DNA of 64,000 bases from Jiella sonneratiae (GTDB taxonomy: Bacteria; Pseudomonadota; Alphaproteobacteria; Rhizobiales; Rhizobiaceae): assembly GCF_017353515.1 (NCBI RefSeq), contig NZ_JAFMPY010000004.1:328600-392599 (forward strand), given 5' to 3'. A program made the position numbers and the translations under genes. Below, one piece after another: positions 26,486-34,602 of this stretch. The notes under the pieces are model-generated. The model did not search any database. It saw only the letters and a list, made by a program, of their open reading frames with translations, and was not told the origin of the DNA. Each line of letters starts with the position of its first letter. The stretch's first letter is position 1.

Positions 26486-27040
26486 TCACAATTCGCCGGC
26501 GGTGCGCACGGTCTTGGCTTCACCGTGGCCCGGCGCGTCGCTGGTGTCGGCATCGCCGACCGTGCCGGGCTCGGCGGTGAAGACGAGGCCGCCCGATCGC
26601 AGCGCGGTGACGATCTGCACGAAGAGGACGATGCCGAGCGCGATGCAGCCGGCCGGCACCGCCGCCGTGACCCAGGCATACGAGATGCCGCTGTCGCCGA
26701 AGACGCGCGCGGTGTTGAGCAGCGTCAGCTTGACGCCGAACCAGCCCATGGCGGCGAGGAAGGCGAGCGCCAGGACGGCGAGGCCGAGTTCGATGGCCCG
26801 CCGCGCGGGGAAGGGGAGCTTGGCGACGAAATAGTCGACGCCGATATGCGCCTTCAGCCGCATCGCCTTCAGCGCCCCGAAGAAGCACAGCCAGACGAAG
26901 ACCGCCTGGGCCATGTCGACCGTCCAGATGATCGGGCGATCGATCGATCGCGAGACGGCGCCGATGAAGACGAAGACGACGACGGCGGCAAGCAGCAGGC
27001 GGCCGATCAGGTCTTCGATGCGGGCGAGGAGGGAAGACAT
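26486..27040 (-). CDS. TRAP transporter small membrane subunit (DctQ)
   Basis: A 184-residue protein with four hydrophobic segments, the usual DctQ form. IGRLLLAAVVVFVFIGAVSRSI at the start, WTVDMAQAVFVWLCFFGALKAMRLKAHIGVDYF in the middle, and GVKLTLLN are recognisable family features. It helps stabilise the large subunit. The C-terminal ~30 residues are polar and Asp/Thr/Gly-rich and extend beyond the usual last helix. It is encoded 10 bases before the large subunit. Confidence 0.88.
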   Translation of the reverse strand: MSSLLARIEDLIGRLLLAAVVVFVFIGAVSRSIDRPIIWTVDMAQAVFVWLCFFGALKAMRLKAHIGVDYFVAKLPFPARRAIELGLAVLALAFLAAMGWFGVKLTLLNTARVFGDSGISYAWVTAAVPAGCIALGIVLFVQIVTALRSGGLVFTAEPGTVGDADTSDAPGHGEAKTVRTAGEL

Positions 27041-27123
27041 GGGGCGCGTCGCCGATCAGCGCGGGGCGGGCCGGCGGCGTGTGCGGAACGCCGCCGGCCC
27101 GGTCTCGCGGTGGGGAAAATCCG

Positions 27124-28107
27124 TCACTTGCCGGAAAGGACGGCGTCGACCTGCTTCTTCAGCTCGCCGTAGCCGAGCGTCTCGTAGACCCCGGCCGTCG
27201 CCTCCTTGAAGGGCGTGACGTCGATCTCGTCGATCGACATGCCGGCGGCCTTCATCTCGTCGTCGACCTTGGAGATCGCATCCTCGGTGCCGTGCGAGGC
27301 GACGTCGCCCGCGGCGAGCGCTTCCTCCATGACGATCTTTTGCAGATCCTCGGGCAGCGAGTCGAACCACTGGCTGGAGGTGACGAGACCGGTGAGGAGG
27401 CCGATATGGCCGGTCTTGGTCAGGTGCTTGGCGACCTCGAAGAGCTTGGCGCCGTAGACCGCGGTGTCCTGCGCCTCGGCGGCGTCGATGGCGTTCTGCT
27501 GCAGCGCCGGATAGACCTCGGTCCAGCCCATCGGCGTCGGCGTCGCGCCCATCGCCTTGATCGTCTCCATCCAGACCGGCGCGCCGGGGGTGCGCATCCT
27601 GACGCCGGAAAGGTCCGCCGGCATCGTCACGGCGTTCTGGGTGACGAGGTTGCGCTGGCCCTGCCACCAGTTGAACGACAGGATCTTCAGGCCGGCGCTC
27701 TTGTCGAGATCGCTGGCCCAGCCCGCGAACAACTCCGACTGGGTGATCTTGCGATACTGGTCGTAGCCCTTGGCGAGATAGGGCCCGCCGAGCACGCCGA
27801 GATCCTTGACGAAGACCGCGAGCCGGCCCGGATCGACGAGCACGGCGACGTTTGCCCCGGCCCGCGCCTGCTCCAGTACATCCTCGTCCTTGCCGAGCTG
27901 CGAACTCGGGAACAGCCGGATCTCGACCTTGCCGTCGGTCCGCTTGGCGACGCCGTCGCGGAACGCCTCGAGGCCCTTGTAGATCGGGTCCTGCTGGGTG
28001 AGGGCGGTGTTGACGTTGAGCTGGTAGTCCTGGGCGCGGGCGGCGGTGCCGGCGCCGACGATCATGCAGCCGACGAGCGCGGCCGCGGCGAGTGCCTTGC
28101 GAAACAT
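27124..28107 (-). CDS. TRAP transporter periplasmic substrate-binding protein (DctP)
   Basis: A 327-residue exported protein; the signal peptide ends near residue 26 (TAARAQDYQL). The DctP fold is shown by LFPSSQLGKDEDVLEQ, LSGVRMRTPGAPVW with the carboxylate-binding Arg, and AMGATPTPMGWTEVYPALQQNAIDAAE. The Arg of SGVRMRTP normally forms the salt bridge to the substrate carboxyl group. With uxuA in the same operon and a divergent GntR regulator, a hexonate such as D-mannonate is the most likely ligand. It is the first gene of the operon. Confidence 0.9.
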   Translation of the reverse strand: MFRKALAAAALVGCMIVGAGTAARAQDYQLNVNTALTQQDPIYKGLEAFRDGVAKRTDGKVEIRLFPSSQLGKDEDVLEQARAGANVAVLVDPGRLAVFVKDLGVLGGPYLAKGYDQYRKITQSELFAGWASDLDKSAGLKILSFNWWQGQRNLVTQNAVTMPADLSGVRMRTPGAPVWMETIKAMGATPTPMGWTEVYPALQQNAIDAAEAQDTAVYGAKLFEVAKHLTKTGHIGLLTGLVTSSQWFDSLPEDLQKIVMEEALAAGDVASHGTEDAISKVDDEMKAAGMSIDEIDVTPFKEATAGVYETLGYGELKKQVDAVLSGK

Positions 28108-28173
28108 GTGACGATGAACCTCCCGATCAGGGCAGCGGCCGACTTCTCCCTCGTTCCGCTTGCCTGGTCTGGC

Positions 28174-28188
28174 TAGTATGGTAGTATG
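28174..28188. promoter_or_regulatory. Direct repeat at the start of the GntR gene, candidate operator
   Basis: TAGTATG occurs twice with a one-base gap (28174-28180 and 28182-28188), in the 78-base divergent spacer between dctP and the GntR gene and running into the latter's start codon. It is a candidate binding site for the GntR protein controlling both directions. No exact consensus is claimed. Confidence 0.3.
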
Positions 28189-28953
28189 AATGCGGAGTTG
28201 GCAAGTGGAAATTTCGAAGCGATGCTGAAGATCGACGAGAGGGGGGCGGTGGCGCCGCAGATCTATGCGGCGCTGCGCCAGGCGATCATCACCATGGCGC
28301 TGAAGCCGGGGCAGCCGCTGTCGGAAAAGGAGATCGCCGCGAACTTCGGCTCGAGCCGGCAGCCGGCCCGCGAGGCGGTGATCAAGCTGGTCGAGGCCGG
28401 GCTCGTCCGCGTTCTGCCGCAGCGCGGGACCTATGTGGTGAAGGTGTCGCCGCGCCAGGTGGCGGACGCCCGCTTCGTGCGCGAGGCGGTCGAGGTGGCG
28501 ATCGCCCGGCATTGCTGCCTGTCGCCCGACGCGCCGGCGCTGCGCGATCTCGCCCGGGTGATCGCCCGCCAGGAAGAGGCGGCGGCCGCGAACGACCATG
28601 CCGGCTTCCTCGCCCTCGACGAGGCCTTCCACAAGGGGCTGGCCGAGGCGGTCGGCTGCAGCGAGGCGTGGCGGGTGATCGAGATGGGCAAGGCCCAGAT
28701 GGACCGGGTGCGCTATCTCTCGCTGCCCGAGGCCTCGCCGATGACGCTGTTGATCGACCAGCACCGCGACATCCTCGCGGCGATCCGGCGCGGCGACGCC
28801 GACGAGGCGGCCGCCGCCGTCCGGGTGCATCTGCGCGAGATCCTGCTGTCGCTGCCGCGGCTCGCCAAGGCCTTCCCGGATCTCTTCGAGAACGAGGAAC
28901 TGCCGGGCCATGCCGCCGATCTGCAGCCGGGACTGCGCGGCATCGGCTGGTAG
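28186..28953 (+). CDS. GntR/FadR-family regulator of the mannonate/TRAP genes
   Basis: A 255-residue regulator. The N-terminal winged helix (IYAALRQAIITMALKPGQPLSEKEIAANFGSSRQPAREAVIKL) ends in the wing VLPQRGTYVVKVS, and the C-terminal FCD domain has ARFVREAVEVAIARHC and DEAFHKGLAEAVG. It is divergent from dctP-dctQ-dctM-uxuA and most probably represses that operon until a hexuronate-derived acid binds. No clear Shine-Dalgarno precedes ATG 28186, and transcription may start close to it; ATG 28222 is a possible shorter start. Confidence 0.87.
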   Translation: MNAELASGNFEAMLKIDERGAVAPQIYAALRQAIITMALKPGQPLSEKEIAANFGSSRQPAREAVIKLVEAGLVRVLPQRGTYVVKVSPRQVADARFVREAVEVAIARHCCLSPDAPALRDLARVIARQEEAAAANDHAGFLALDEAFHKGLAEAVGCSEAWRVIEMGKAQMDRVRYLSLPEASPMTLLIDQHRDILAAIRRGDADEAAAAVRVHLREILLSLPRLAKAFPDLFENEELPGHAADLQPGLRGIGW

Positions 28954-29067
28954 CCGCCGCCGACCGGCGGGGGCGGCAGGGGCCGAGAAATGCCTTCGCG
29001 CGGAGCCGGAAGGGTGCTCCGGCGCTGAACCAGTCCGGCGCCGGCGCGGCGCCGGCGAGCGGCAGCC

Positions 29068-30171
29068 TCAGGGGCAGGCGGTCAGCTCGGCGGCGGCGCG
29101 CCGCGCTCCGGCGAGATGCTCGCCGCCCGTTCCGGAAAAGATCCGCACGGCGCCGCGCCCCGCAGCCTTCGCCGCGTAGAGCGCGCCGTCCGCCTGGGCA
29201 TGCAGGGTTTCGGAGTTGCCGTCGTCAGCAAAGGCGATGCCGACCGAGGCGCCGAGCTCGATGTGCCGGCCGGCGATCTCGATCGGACGCCGCATCGTCC
29301 GCACCACGGCGCCGGCGAGACGCACCACCACGGCGCGCGGCGTCTCCGGCCCGAAGACCACGGCGAACTCGTCGCCGCCGATGCGCGCCACGCAGTCGCT
29401 CGTCGCATGGAGGCGCGAGAGCCGGCGCCCGACCGCCCGCAGGCAGTCGTCGCCGACGAGATGGCCGAAGGCGTCGTTGACCTGCTTGAAGTGGTCGAGG
29501 TCGATCAGCATCAGCGCGCCGACGGGCGCACCTGCCGCCGCAGCGTTCGACGCCTCCGCCATGCGCGACTGGAAGCGGCTGCGGCTGGAAAGGCCGGTCA
29601 CCGCGTCGAACTCGGCCATGTGGCGCAGGCGCAGCGTCGCGTTCTTCTCGGCGGTGATGTCCTGCTTCATTCCGAAGATCCGCACCGGCTCGCCCGCCTC
29701 GCACTCGACGGTGGCGGTGATGCGGATCCAGCGCGGACGTCCGCGCGCCGTGGTGATCTCGGCGTCGAGGCTGAAGCCGCCCCCCTCGCGGATCGCCCGC
29801 GACCTGATGTCCTCGAGTTCGAGGCGCGTGGCTTCGGGATAGAACGCCAGGATTTCGTCCCGATCGAGCGTCGATCCGCGCGGCAGATCGAACATGTCGT
29901 AGACGACGTCGCTCCAGCGCAGGGTGCAGTCGTCGAGCTCGCATTCCCATACGCCGATTTGCGCGGCGTTGGAGGCGCGCTCGAAGATCTTGCGGCTGTG
30001 GGCGAGCTCGGCCTGCAGCCTCGCGATCAGGGCCTCCTGGACGGCGATCCGGGTCTCGAGCGTGGCGATGCGGTCGGTCGAAGAGTTCGGCGTGGGGCCC
30101 CGGGTTTCGGGGGACAGGCCGACGGATGCTGCGGTTGCAGCCGGCAATTGCGTGTTGCGGGCCTTCGACAC
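29068..30171 (-). CDS. PAS-GGDEF diguanylate cyclase
   Basis: A 367-residue cytoplasmic protein. A short coiled coil (residues ~33-65) precedes a PAS/PAC sensor domain (residues ~65-180, with IGVWECELDDCTLRWS and the PAC end RIFGMKQDITAEKN). The GGDEF domain follows, with an intact GGDEF active motif at 265-269. It should make cyclic di-GMP in response to a signal sensed by PAS. I see no RxxD inhibitory site immediately before the active motif (CVARI occupies that place). It lies alone between the GntR gene and the siderophore uptake region. Confidence 0.9.
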   Translation of the reverse strand: MSKARNTQLPAATAASVGLSPETRGPTPNSSTDRIATLETRIAVQEALIARLQAELAHSRKIFERASNAAQIGVWECELDDCTLRWSDVVYDMFDLPRGSTLDRDEILAFYPEATRLELEDIRSRAIREGGGFSLDAEITTARGRPRWIRITATVECEAGEPVRIFGMKQDITAEKNATLRLRHMAEFDAVTGLSSRSRFQSRMAEASNAAAAGAPVGALMLIDLDHFKQVNDAFGHLVGDDCLRAVGRRLSRLHATSDCVARIGGDEFAVVFGPETPRAVVVRLAGAVVRTMRRPIEIAGRHIELGASVGIAFADDGNSETLHAQADGALYAAKAAGRGAVRIFSGTGGEHLAGARRAAAELTACP

Positions 30172-30543
30172 GGCAAACCTTCACATACTCTGACCTTGGG
30201 GCATCGTAAGGAGCGAGGCTTGCGACAGGGTAAACCGCCGGCATGCGGCGCTGCGCCCGAACGGGACGCGCGTCCGCCCCGGCCTGGCCGTCCAATGCAC
30301 CGAGAGATTTCGATCAATTCCAGAATCCGTTGCCGTTCGGCAACAGCCGCACCATGCCGCACCAGGGGCGGGAAGCGTTTGTTGACTCGTTTTATCATGA
30401 TAAAATAGCAGTGCCGGTCAAGGCCACATGGACGCTCCGCCATCTCTTTGGAATGTCTATAAAATTGGCTGCCGACTGGCATGCCGCCGCGCGGTGGCCC
30501 GGCCGCTCCGGACCCGCGCCGGACGACGAAAGACGAGCCCGAA
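30172..30543. other. Long spacer before the siderophore uptake operon
   Basis: This 372-base spacer between the divergent GGDEF gene and the uptake operon has no convincing gene. It holds a TTGACT hexamer (30382-30387) followed at once by a perfect AT palindrome, and a second AT-rich patch with TATAAA near 30458. Transcription of the uptake genes probably begins here, which leaves a leader of about 330 bases before the ATPase gene. Confidence 0.5.
30390..30405. promoter_or_regulatory. Perfect 16-base AT palindrome, candidate iron-responsive operator
   Basis: TTTTATCATGATAAAA is a perfect palindrome located two bases after a TTGACT -35-like hexamer, upstream of a ferric-siderophore importer. 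Its position across the core promoter suits a repressor of the Fur, RirA or Irr kind. It does not exactly match any of their consensus sequences as I remember them. Confidence 0.6.
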
Positions 30544-30741
30544 ATGTCTCGAACCTTGCTCTTCCCGAGTCTTGCGGCGTCAGCCGCCGCCGCCCCGGTC
30601 GCGGCTTCCCACGGCGGCCCTGCCGCCGATTTCTCTGCCGGGCGCGTTGTTATGTCGCACCGCGCCGGCGTGGCGCGGCGCGTGGCCCTGCGACGGCCCC
30701 GGCCGTCCGGTGCGCGGCGGCCGGGACGATCTGGGCGGTGA
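30544..30741 (+). CDS. Possible 65-residue secreted small protein or leader ahead of the importer
   Basis: A short frame starting MSRTLLFPSLAASAAAAPVAA, which looks like a signal peptide, followed by about 40 Arg/Gly/Pro-rich residues. Its stop TGA shares a base with the ATG of the ATPase gene (TGATG at 30739-30743), the arrangement of translationally coupled genes. It could be a genuine coupling leader, or the eroded start of a lost exported protein such as a TonB-dependent receptor. The Arg-rich tail is also what random GC-rich sequence gives, so this is tentative. Confidence 0.3.
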   Translation: MSRTLLFPSLAASAAAAPVAASHGGPAADFSAGRVVMSHRAGVARRVALRRPRPSGARRPGRSGR

Positions 30742-31571
30742 TGGCCGGAAACGCCATCTCCGGCGAGCCGGCGCCCGCGGAACCTCCAGCCGCGGGCGCC
30801 GCATTGTTCGAATTGCGCGGCGCGGGGGTCGTCCTCGGCGGCGTCAGGATCCTCTCGCCGATCGATCTCGCCATTCCGGCCGGCCGCTTCGTCGCGCTGC
30901 TCGGCCGCAACGGTTCCGGCAAGTCGACGCTGCTCTCGCTGCTCGCCCGGCAGCTCGCTCCGAGCGAGGGGGCGCTCGCCTTCGCCGGCCAGCCGATCGA
31001 GGAGCGGCAGCCGCGGGAATTCGCCCGGCGGGTCGGCTGGCTCCCCCAGCACCCGCCGGAAGCGGCGACGATGACCGTCGTCGAGGTCGCGCGGATGGGC
31101 CGCTATCCCTGGCGCGGCGCCTTCATGCGCCATGACGTCCGCGATGCGCGGGCGGTGGCGACGGCGCTCGCGCAGGTCGGGCTCGCCGACATGGGCGAGC
31201 GGGCGATGGCGAGCCTTTCCGGCGGCGAGCGCCAGCGGGCCTGGCTGGCGATGCTGCTGGCGCAGGAGCCGTCCTGCCTGCTGCTCGACGAGCCGACGGC
31301 CGCGCTCGACCTCAAGCACCAGATGGAAGTCTTGAGGCTGCTCGCATCGCTGCGGGACCGGCGGCGGCTGACCATCGTCATGGCGATCCACGACGTCGGC
31401 ATGGCGCTGCGCTTCGCCGACCACCTGATCGCGCTGAAGGCCGGCCGGCCGGTCTTCGTCGGCCCGCCCGAGGCGATTCAACGAGCCGGCGTCCTGTCGG
31501 CGATCTACGACCTGCCGATCGGCACCTTGCAGGCGGCCGAGGCCGGGCCGCCGATCGTCTACCCGTTGTGA
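30741..31571 (+). CDS. Ferric-siderophore ABC transporter ATP-binding protein (FhuC-like)
   Basis: A 276-residue ATPase of the FecE/FhuC/BtuD group. Walker A is GRNGSGKST at residues 55-63, the signature LSGGERQRA and Walker B CLLLDEPTAALDL follow, then the switch His in MAIHDVGMALRFAD. VGWLPQHPP and VVEVARMGRYPW are characteristic of siderophore importers. It powers uptake of ferric siderophore across the inner membrane together with the next two genes. Start chosen at the ATG overlapping the small upstream frame. Confidence 0.9.
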   Translation: MAGNAISGEPAPAEPPAAGAALFELRGAGVVLGGVRILSPIDLAIPAGRFVALLGRNGSGKSTLLSLLARQLAPSEGALAFAGQPIEERQPREFARRVGWLPQHPPEAATMTVVEVARMGRYPWRGAFMRHDVRDARAVATALAQVGLADMGERAMASLSGGERQRAWLAMLLAQEPSCLLLDEPTAALDLKHQMEVLRLLASLRDRRRLTIVMAIHDVGMALRFADHLIALKAGRPVFVGPPEAIQRAGVLSAIYDLPIGTLQAAEAGPPIVYPL

Positions 31572-31584
31572 AGCAGGAGCCGAG

Positions 31585-32505
31585 ATGATGCCGACGCGCC
31601 CGATCACGATCCCTGGTCGTCTCGCCGCTCTCCTGTGCCTCGCAATGCTTCTTTCGGCACCGGCCGCTGCCGCCGGGACGGCAGCGGCGGCGGGCGCGGC
31701 GGCGCCGGCGCGGATCGTCGCGATGGAATGGGCGGCGGCCGAAACGCTGCTCGCCCTCGGCATCGTTCCCGCGGCCATCGCCGACGCGCCGGGCTATCGC
31801 GCCTGGGTCGGCCATCCCGAACTTCCGGCGGGCGTCGCCGACATCGGCCTGCGGCAGGAGCCGAATCTCGAGGAACTGGCGCGGCTCGAGCCCGATCTCA
31901 TCCTCTCCCACGCCCATCTCCTGCCGCTGAAGGAAAAGCTCGCGGCGATCGCGCCGGTGCAGGCGGTGACCTTCAACGGCACCGGCGGCGACACCTTCGC
32001 GGCGATCCTTTCCGGCACCCGCGAGATCGGCAGGCTCACCGGCCGGTCGGCGGCGGCCGAGCGGCTGATCGACGAGACCCGGGAAGCTTTCGACCGGGAC
32101 GCCGAGAAGCTGCGAAAGGCGGGTCTTGCGGGCCGGCACGTCTATTTCGTGCGCCTCGTCGACGCGAACACGCTCCGCATTCACGGGAAAAACTCGGTCG
32201 CCGCGACCGTCCTCTCCCGGCTCGGCCTCGTCGACGCCTATGCGGGCGACGTCAACGAATGGGGTTTCGCGCTGTCTGAACCGAGCGCGCTCGCCGGGGA
32301 CACCGACGCCGCGATCCTCGTCGCCGGCCCGGTCGGCGAGGAGGAGATGGCGCGGGTCTTCGACACGCCACTTGGCCGGGCGCTGCCGGCGTCGCGGGCG
32401 AAGGCGGTTCGTCGCCTTTCGGTCACCTGGACCTTCGGAGGCCTCGTTTCCGCCGTCACGATGGCGGATGCGATCACCGAAGCGCTGACGGAGGCTTCGC
32501 CTTGA
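31585..32505 (+). CDS. Ferric-siderophore periplasmic binding protein (FhuD-like)
   Basis: A 306-residue exported protein with a signal peptide of about 29 residues ending in an Ala-rich stretch. The mature part has the two-lobed helical-linker fold of FhuD/FepB: RIVAMEWAAAETLLALGI, then PDLILSHAHLLP and LSRLGLVDAYAGDVNEWGF. VNEWGF near residue 225 matches FhuD, which favours hydroxamate siderophores. It hands cargo to the double permease that follows, whose start overlaps its stop. Either of the two adjacent ATG codons (31585, 31588) may be used. Confidence 0.88.
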   Translation: MMPTRPITIPGRLAALLCLAMLLSAPAAAAGTAAAAGAAAPARIVAMEWAAAETLLALGIVPAAIADAPGYRAWVGHPELPAGVADIGLRQEPNLEELARLEPDLILSHAHLLPLKEKLAAIAPVQAVTFNGTGGDTFAAILSGTREIGRLTGRSAAAERLIDETREAFDRDAEKLRKAGLAGRHVYFVRLVDANTLRIHGKNSVAATVLSRLGLVDAYAGDVNEWGFALSEPSALAGDTDAAILVAGPVGEEEMARVFDTPLGRALPASRAKAVRRLSVTWTFGGLVSAVTMADAITEALTEASP

Positions 32506-34517
32506 TTGCCGCCATGCCGTGGGCGCCGGGTGCACGGCTCCTCGGCGTCGGGGCGTTTCTCGCCGCCGTCGGCATTCTCGCCTCGGCGGCGGGATGGGAT
32601 CCGCGCGTCACCGTCTCCGTCGCGCGGCTCGGCCTCTTCGATCCGCCGAACGACGTCTTCGCGGCGGTGATGTTCCATTACGCGACATTGCCGCGGATCG
32701 CCGTCGCGCTGCTCGCGGGGGCTTCGCTCGGCCTCGCCGGCGCGGCAATGCAGGCGGTGCTGCGCAATCCGCTCGCCTCGCCGACGACCCTCGGCGTCGC
32801 GTCCGGGGCGTCCTTCGCCCTGGCTCTGTCGACGCTCGCCGGAAGCGCCGCCGCCTTCCTGCCGCCCGAGGCGTGGAGCTTTCTCGGCGCGATGGGGGCG
32901 GGCGGCCTCGTCTATCTGATCGGCCGGCGCCACCGCTTCGACCCGGCGCGGGTCGCCCTGTCCGGCATGGCGGTCGGCCTGTTCCTCTCCGCCGCCGCCA
33001 GCGGTCTCGTCCTCTTCAACGGCCAGCAGCTCGCCTTCCTGTTTCTCTGGGGATCGGGCCATCTCGCCCAGTCGGACTGGTCGGGGCCCGCAGTGCTCCT
33101 GCCGGCCTTCGCGCTCGCCGCAGCCGCGCTTCTCGCGGCCCGGCGGGTGATCGGCATCCTCGCGGTCGGCGACGACGTCGCCGGCAGCGTCGGCCTGAAG
33201 ACCGAGACCGCGCGTCTCCTCGTCCTCGTCGTCGCGGTGGCGCTCACCGCCGCCGTCGTTGCGCGCGTCGGGATCGTCGGCTTCGTCGGACTGGCGATCC
33301 CCGCCATCGTCCGGCTGTGCCGGCCGCGCTCGGTCGCGGCGACGCTCGTCGCCTCGGCCGGCCTCGGGGCGCTGGCGCTGTTCGCCGCAGACGCATCGGC
33401 GCAGCTTCTCTCGCGTTCCGGCGACCGGCTGGTTCCGGCCGGCGCCGTCACCGCGCTGTTCGGCGCGCCGGTGCTCTTCGCGCTTCTGTCGCGCAGCCGC
33501 CTTTCGAGCCGGCCGAACCCGCCTCTGCGCCGTTCCGCCGGCAGCTTCCGCGACGCCGGGCCGGCGCTCTTCGCGGCGCTCGCGGCAGGCCTCGCCTTCG
33601 CCATTCTCGTCGCGCTGTTTCTCGGCCGCACCGGCGGCGGCTTCGAGCTCCTCGATCCGGCCCGCGACGGCACCCTTCTCCTCACCCGCCTGCCGCGGGT
33701 GCTCGGCGCGCTGACGGCCGGCGCCGCCGTGGCGCTGTCGGGACTGCTCGTCCAGAAGATCGTCGGCAACGACCTCGCCAGCCCCGAACTCCTCGGCATC
33801 AGCAGCGGGGCCGCGGCGGCGCTGGTCCTCGCGGTGCTGGTGCTCGGCGTCATCTCAAGGACCGCGCTGCTTCTCTGCGGCTTCGGCGGGGCGATCGGGG
33901 CGACCGCGCTCGTCCTGTGGTTCGCCCGGCGGCACCGCGACCAGATCGCCGCCGTCCTCCTCGCCGGCATCGCCCTCGGCGTGTTCCTCGATGCGATCGT
34001 GCGCATCGCGCTCGCCAACGCGTCCCTCGAGGCGACGGCGCTGCTTGCCTGGCTGTCCGGCTCGACCGTGCTGGTCAGCCTGCCCGAGGCGATCGGGCTC
34101 GGCCTGCTGCTCGCCGCCGCCGCCGGCATGGTTCTCCTCTGCCGCCGGCCTATCGCGCTGCTCGACCTCGGCGCCGCGGTGCCGCAGGCGCTCGGCCTGA
34201 GGGTGCGCGCCGCCCAGACCTTAACGCTGCTCCTTTCGGCCCTCCTCGCCAGTGCCTCCACCATGGTGATCGGGCCGCTCAGCTTCGTCGGCCTCGTCGC
34301 CCCGCATCTCGTCCGGATGGCCGGCGTCAGGCGTCTCGCCCCGCAGGTCGGGGCGACGCTGCTCGCCGGGGCGCTGCTGATGGTCGTCGCGGACTGGCTC
34401 GGCCGCGTCGCGGTGACGCCGTGGCAGGTGCCGGGCGGTCTCGTCGCGGGTCTTTTCGGCAGTCTCTGCTTCCTCATCCTTGCGGCGCGCAGGGGCGCCG
34501 GGGGGCATGCCGCATGA
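32502..34517 (+). CDS. fhuB: Double-length ferric-hydroxamate permease (FhuB-like)
   Basis: A 671-residue permease formed of two homologous FecCD-type halves, as in E. coli FhuB. Each half has the family start (LPRIAVALLAGASLGLAGAAMQAVLRNPLASPTTLGVASGA in the first; LPRVLGALTAGAAVALSGLLVQKIVGNDLASPELLGISSGA in the second) and the later V..I.FVGL..P..VR block. About twenty membrane segments are expected. A TTG start overlaps the fhuD-like stop (TTGA); ATG 32514 is an alternative. The fused layout supports hydroxamate specificity. Confidence 0.92.
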   Translation: MIAAMPWAPGARLLGVGAFLAAVGILASAAGWDPRVTVSVARLGLFDPPNDVFAAVMFHYATLPRIAVALLAGASLGLAGAAMQAVLRNPLASPTTLGVASGASFALALSTLAGSAAAFLPPEAWSFLGAMGAGGLVYLIGRRHRFDPARVALSGMAVGLFLSAAASGLVLFNGQQLAFLFLWGSGHLAQSDWSGPAVLLPAFALAAAALLAARRVIGILAVGDDVAGSVGLKTETARLLVLVVAVALTAAVVARVGIVGFVGLAIPAIVRLCRPRSVAATLVASAGLGALALFAADASAQLLSRSGDRLVPAGAVTALFGAPVLFALLSRSRLSSRPNPPLRRSAGSFRDAGPALFAALAAGLAFAILVALFLGRTGGGFELLDPARDGTLLLTRLPRVLGALTAGAAVALSGLLVQKIVGNDLASPELLGISSGAAAALVLAVLVLGVISRTALLLCGFGGAIGATALVLWFARRHRDQIAAVLLAGIALGVFLDAIVRIALANASLEATALLAWLSGSTVLVSLPEAIGLGLLLAAAAGMVLLCRRPIALLDLGAAVPQALGLRVRAAQTLTLLLSALLASASTMVIGPLSFVGLVAPHLVRMAGVRRLAPQVGATLLAGALLMVVADWLGRVAVTPWQVPGGLVAGLFGSLCFLILAARRGAGGHAA

Positions 34518-34602
34518 AGCGACCCTCCGGCTCGCCCGGCGGCGCGGCCCGCCGCCGTCTCCCGTCTTCGCCGCATCCGGCAACCGATCAGGTCTCTTTG
34601 CC

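Noticed and set aside
25408..26580. 390-codon plus-strand frame opposite the TRAP large subunit
   Set aside because: Its composition is repetitive Asp/His/Gln/Arg and it mirrors a convincing 425-residue permease on the other strand.
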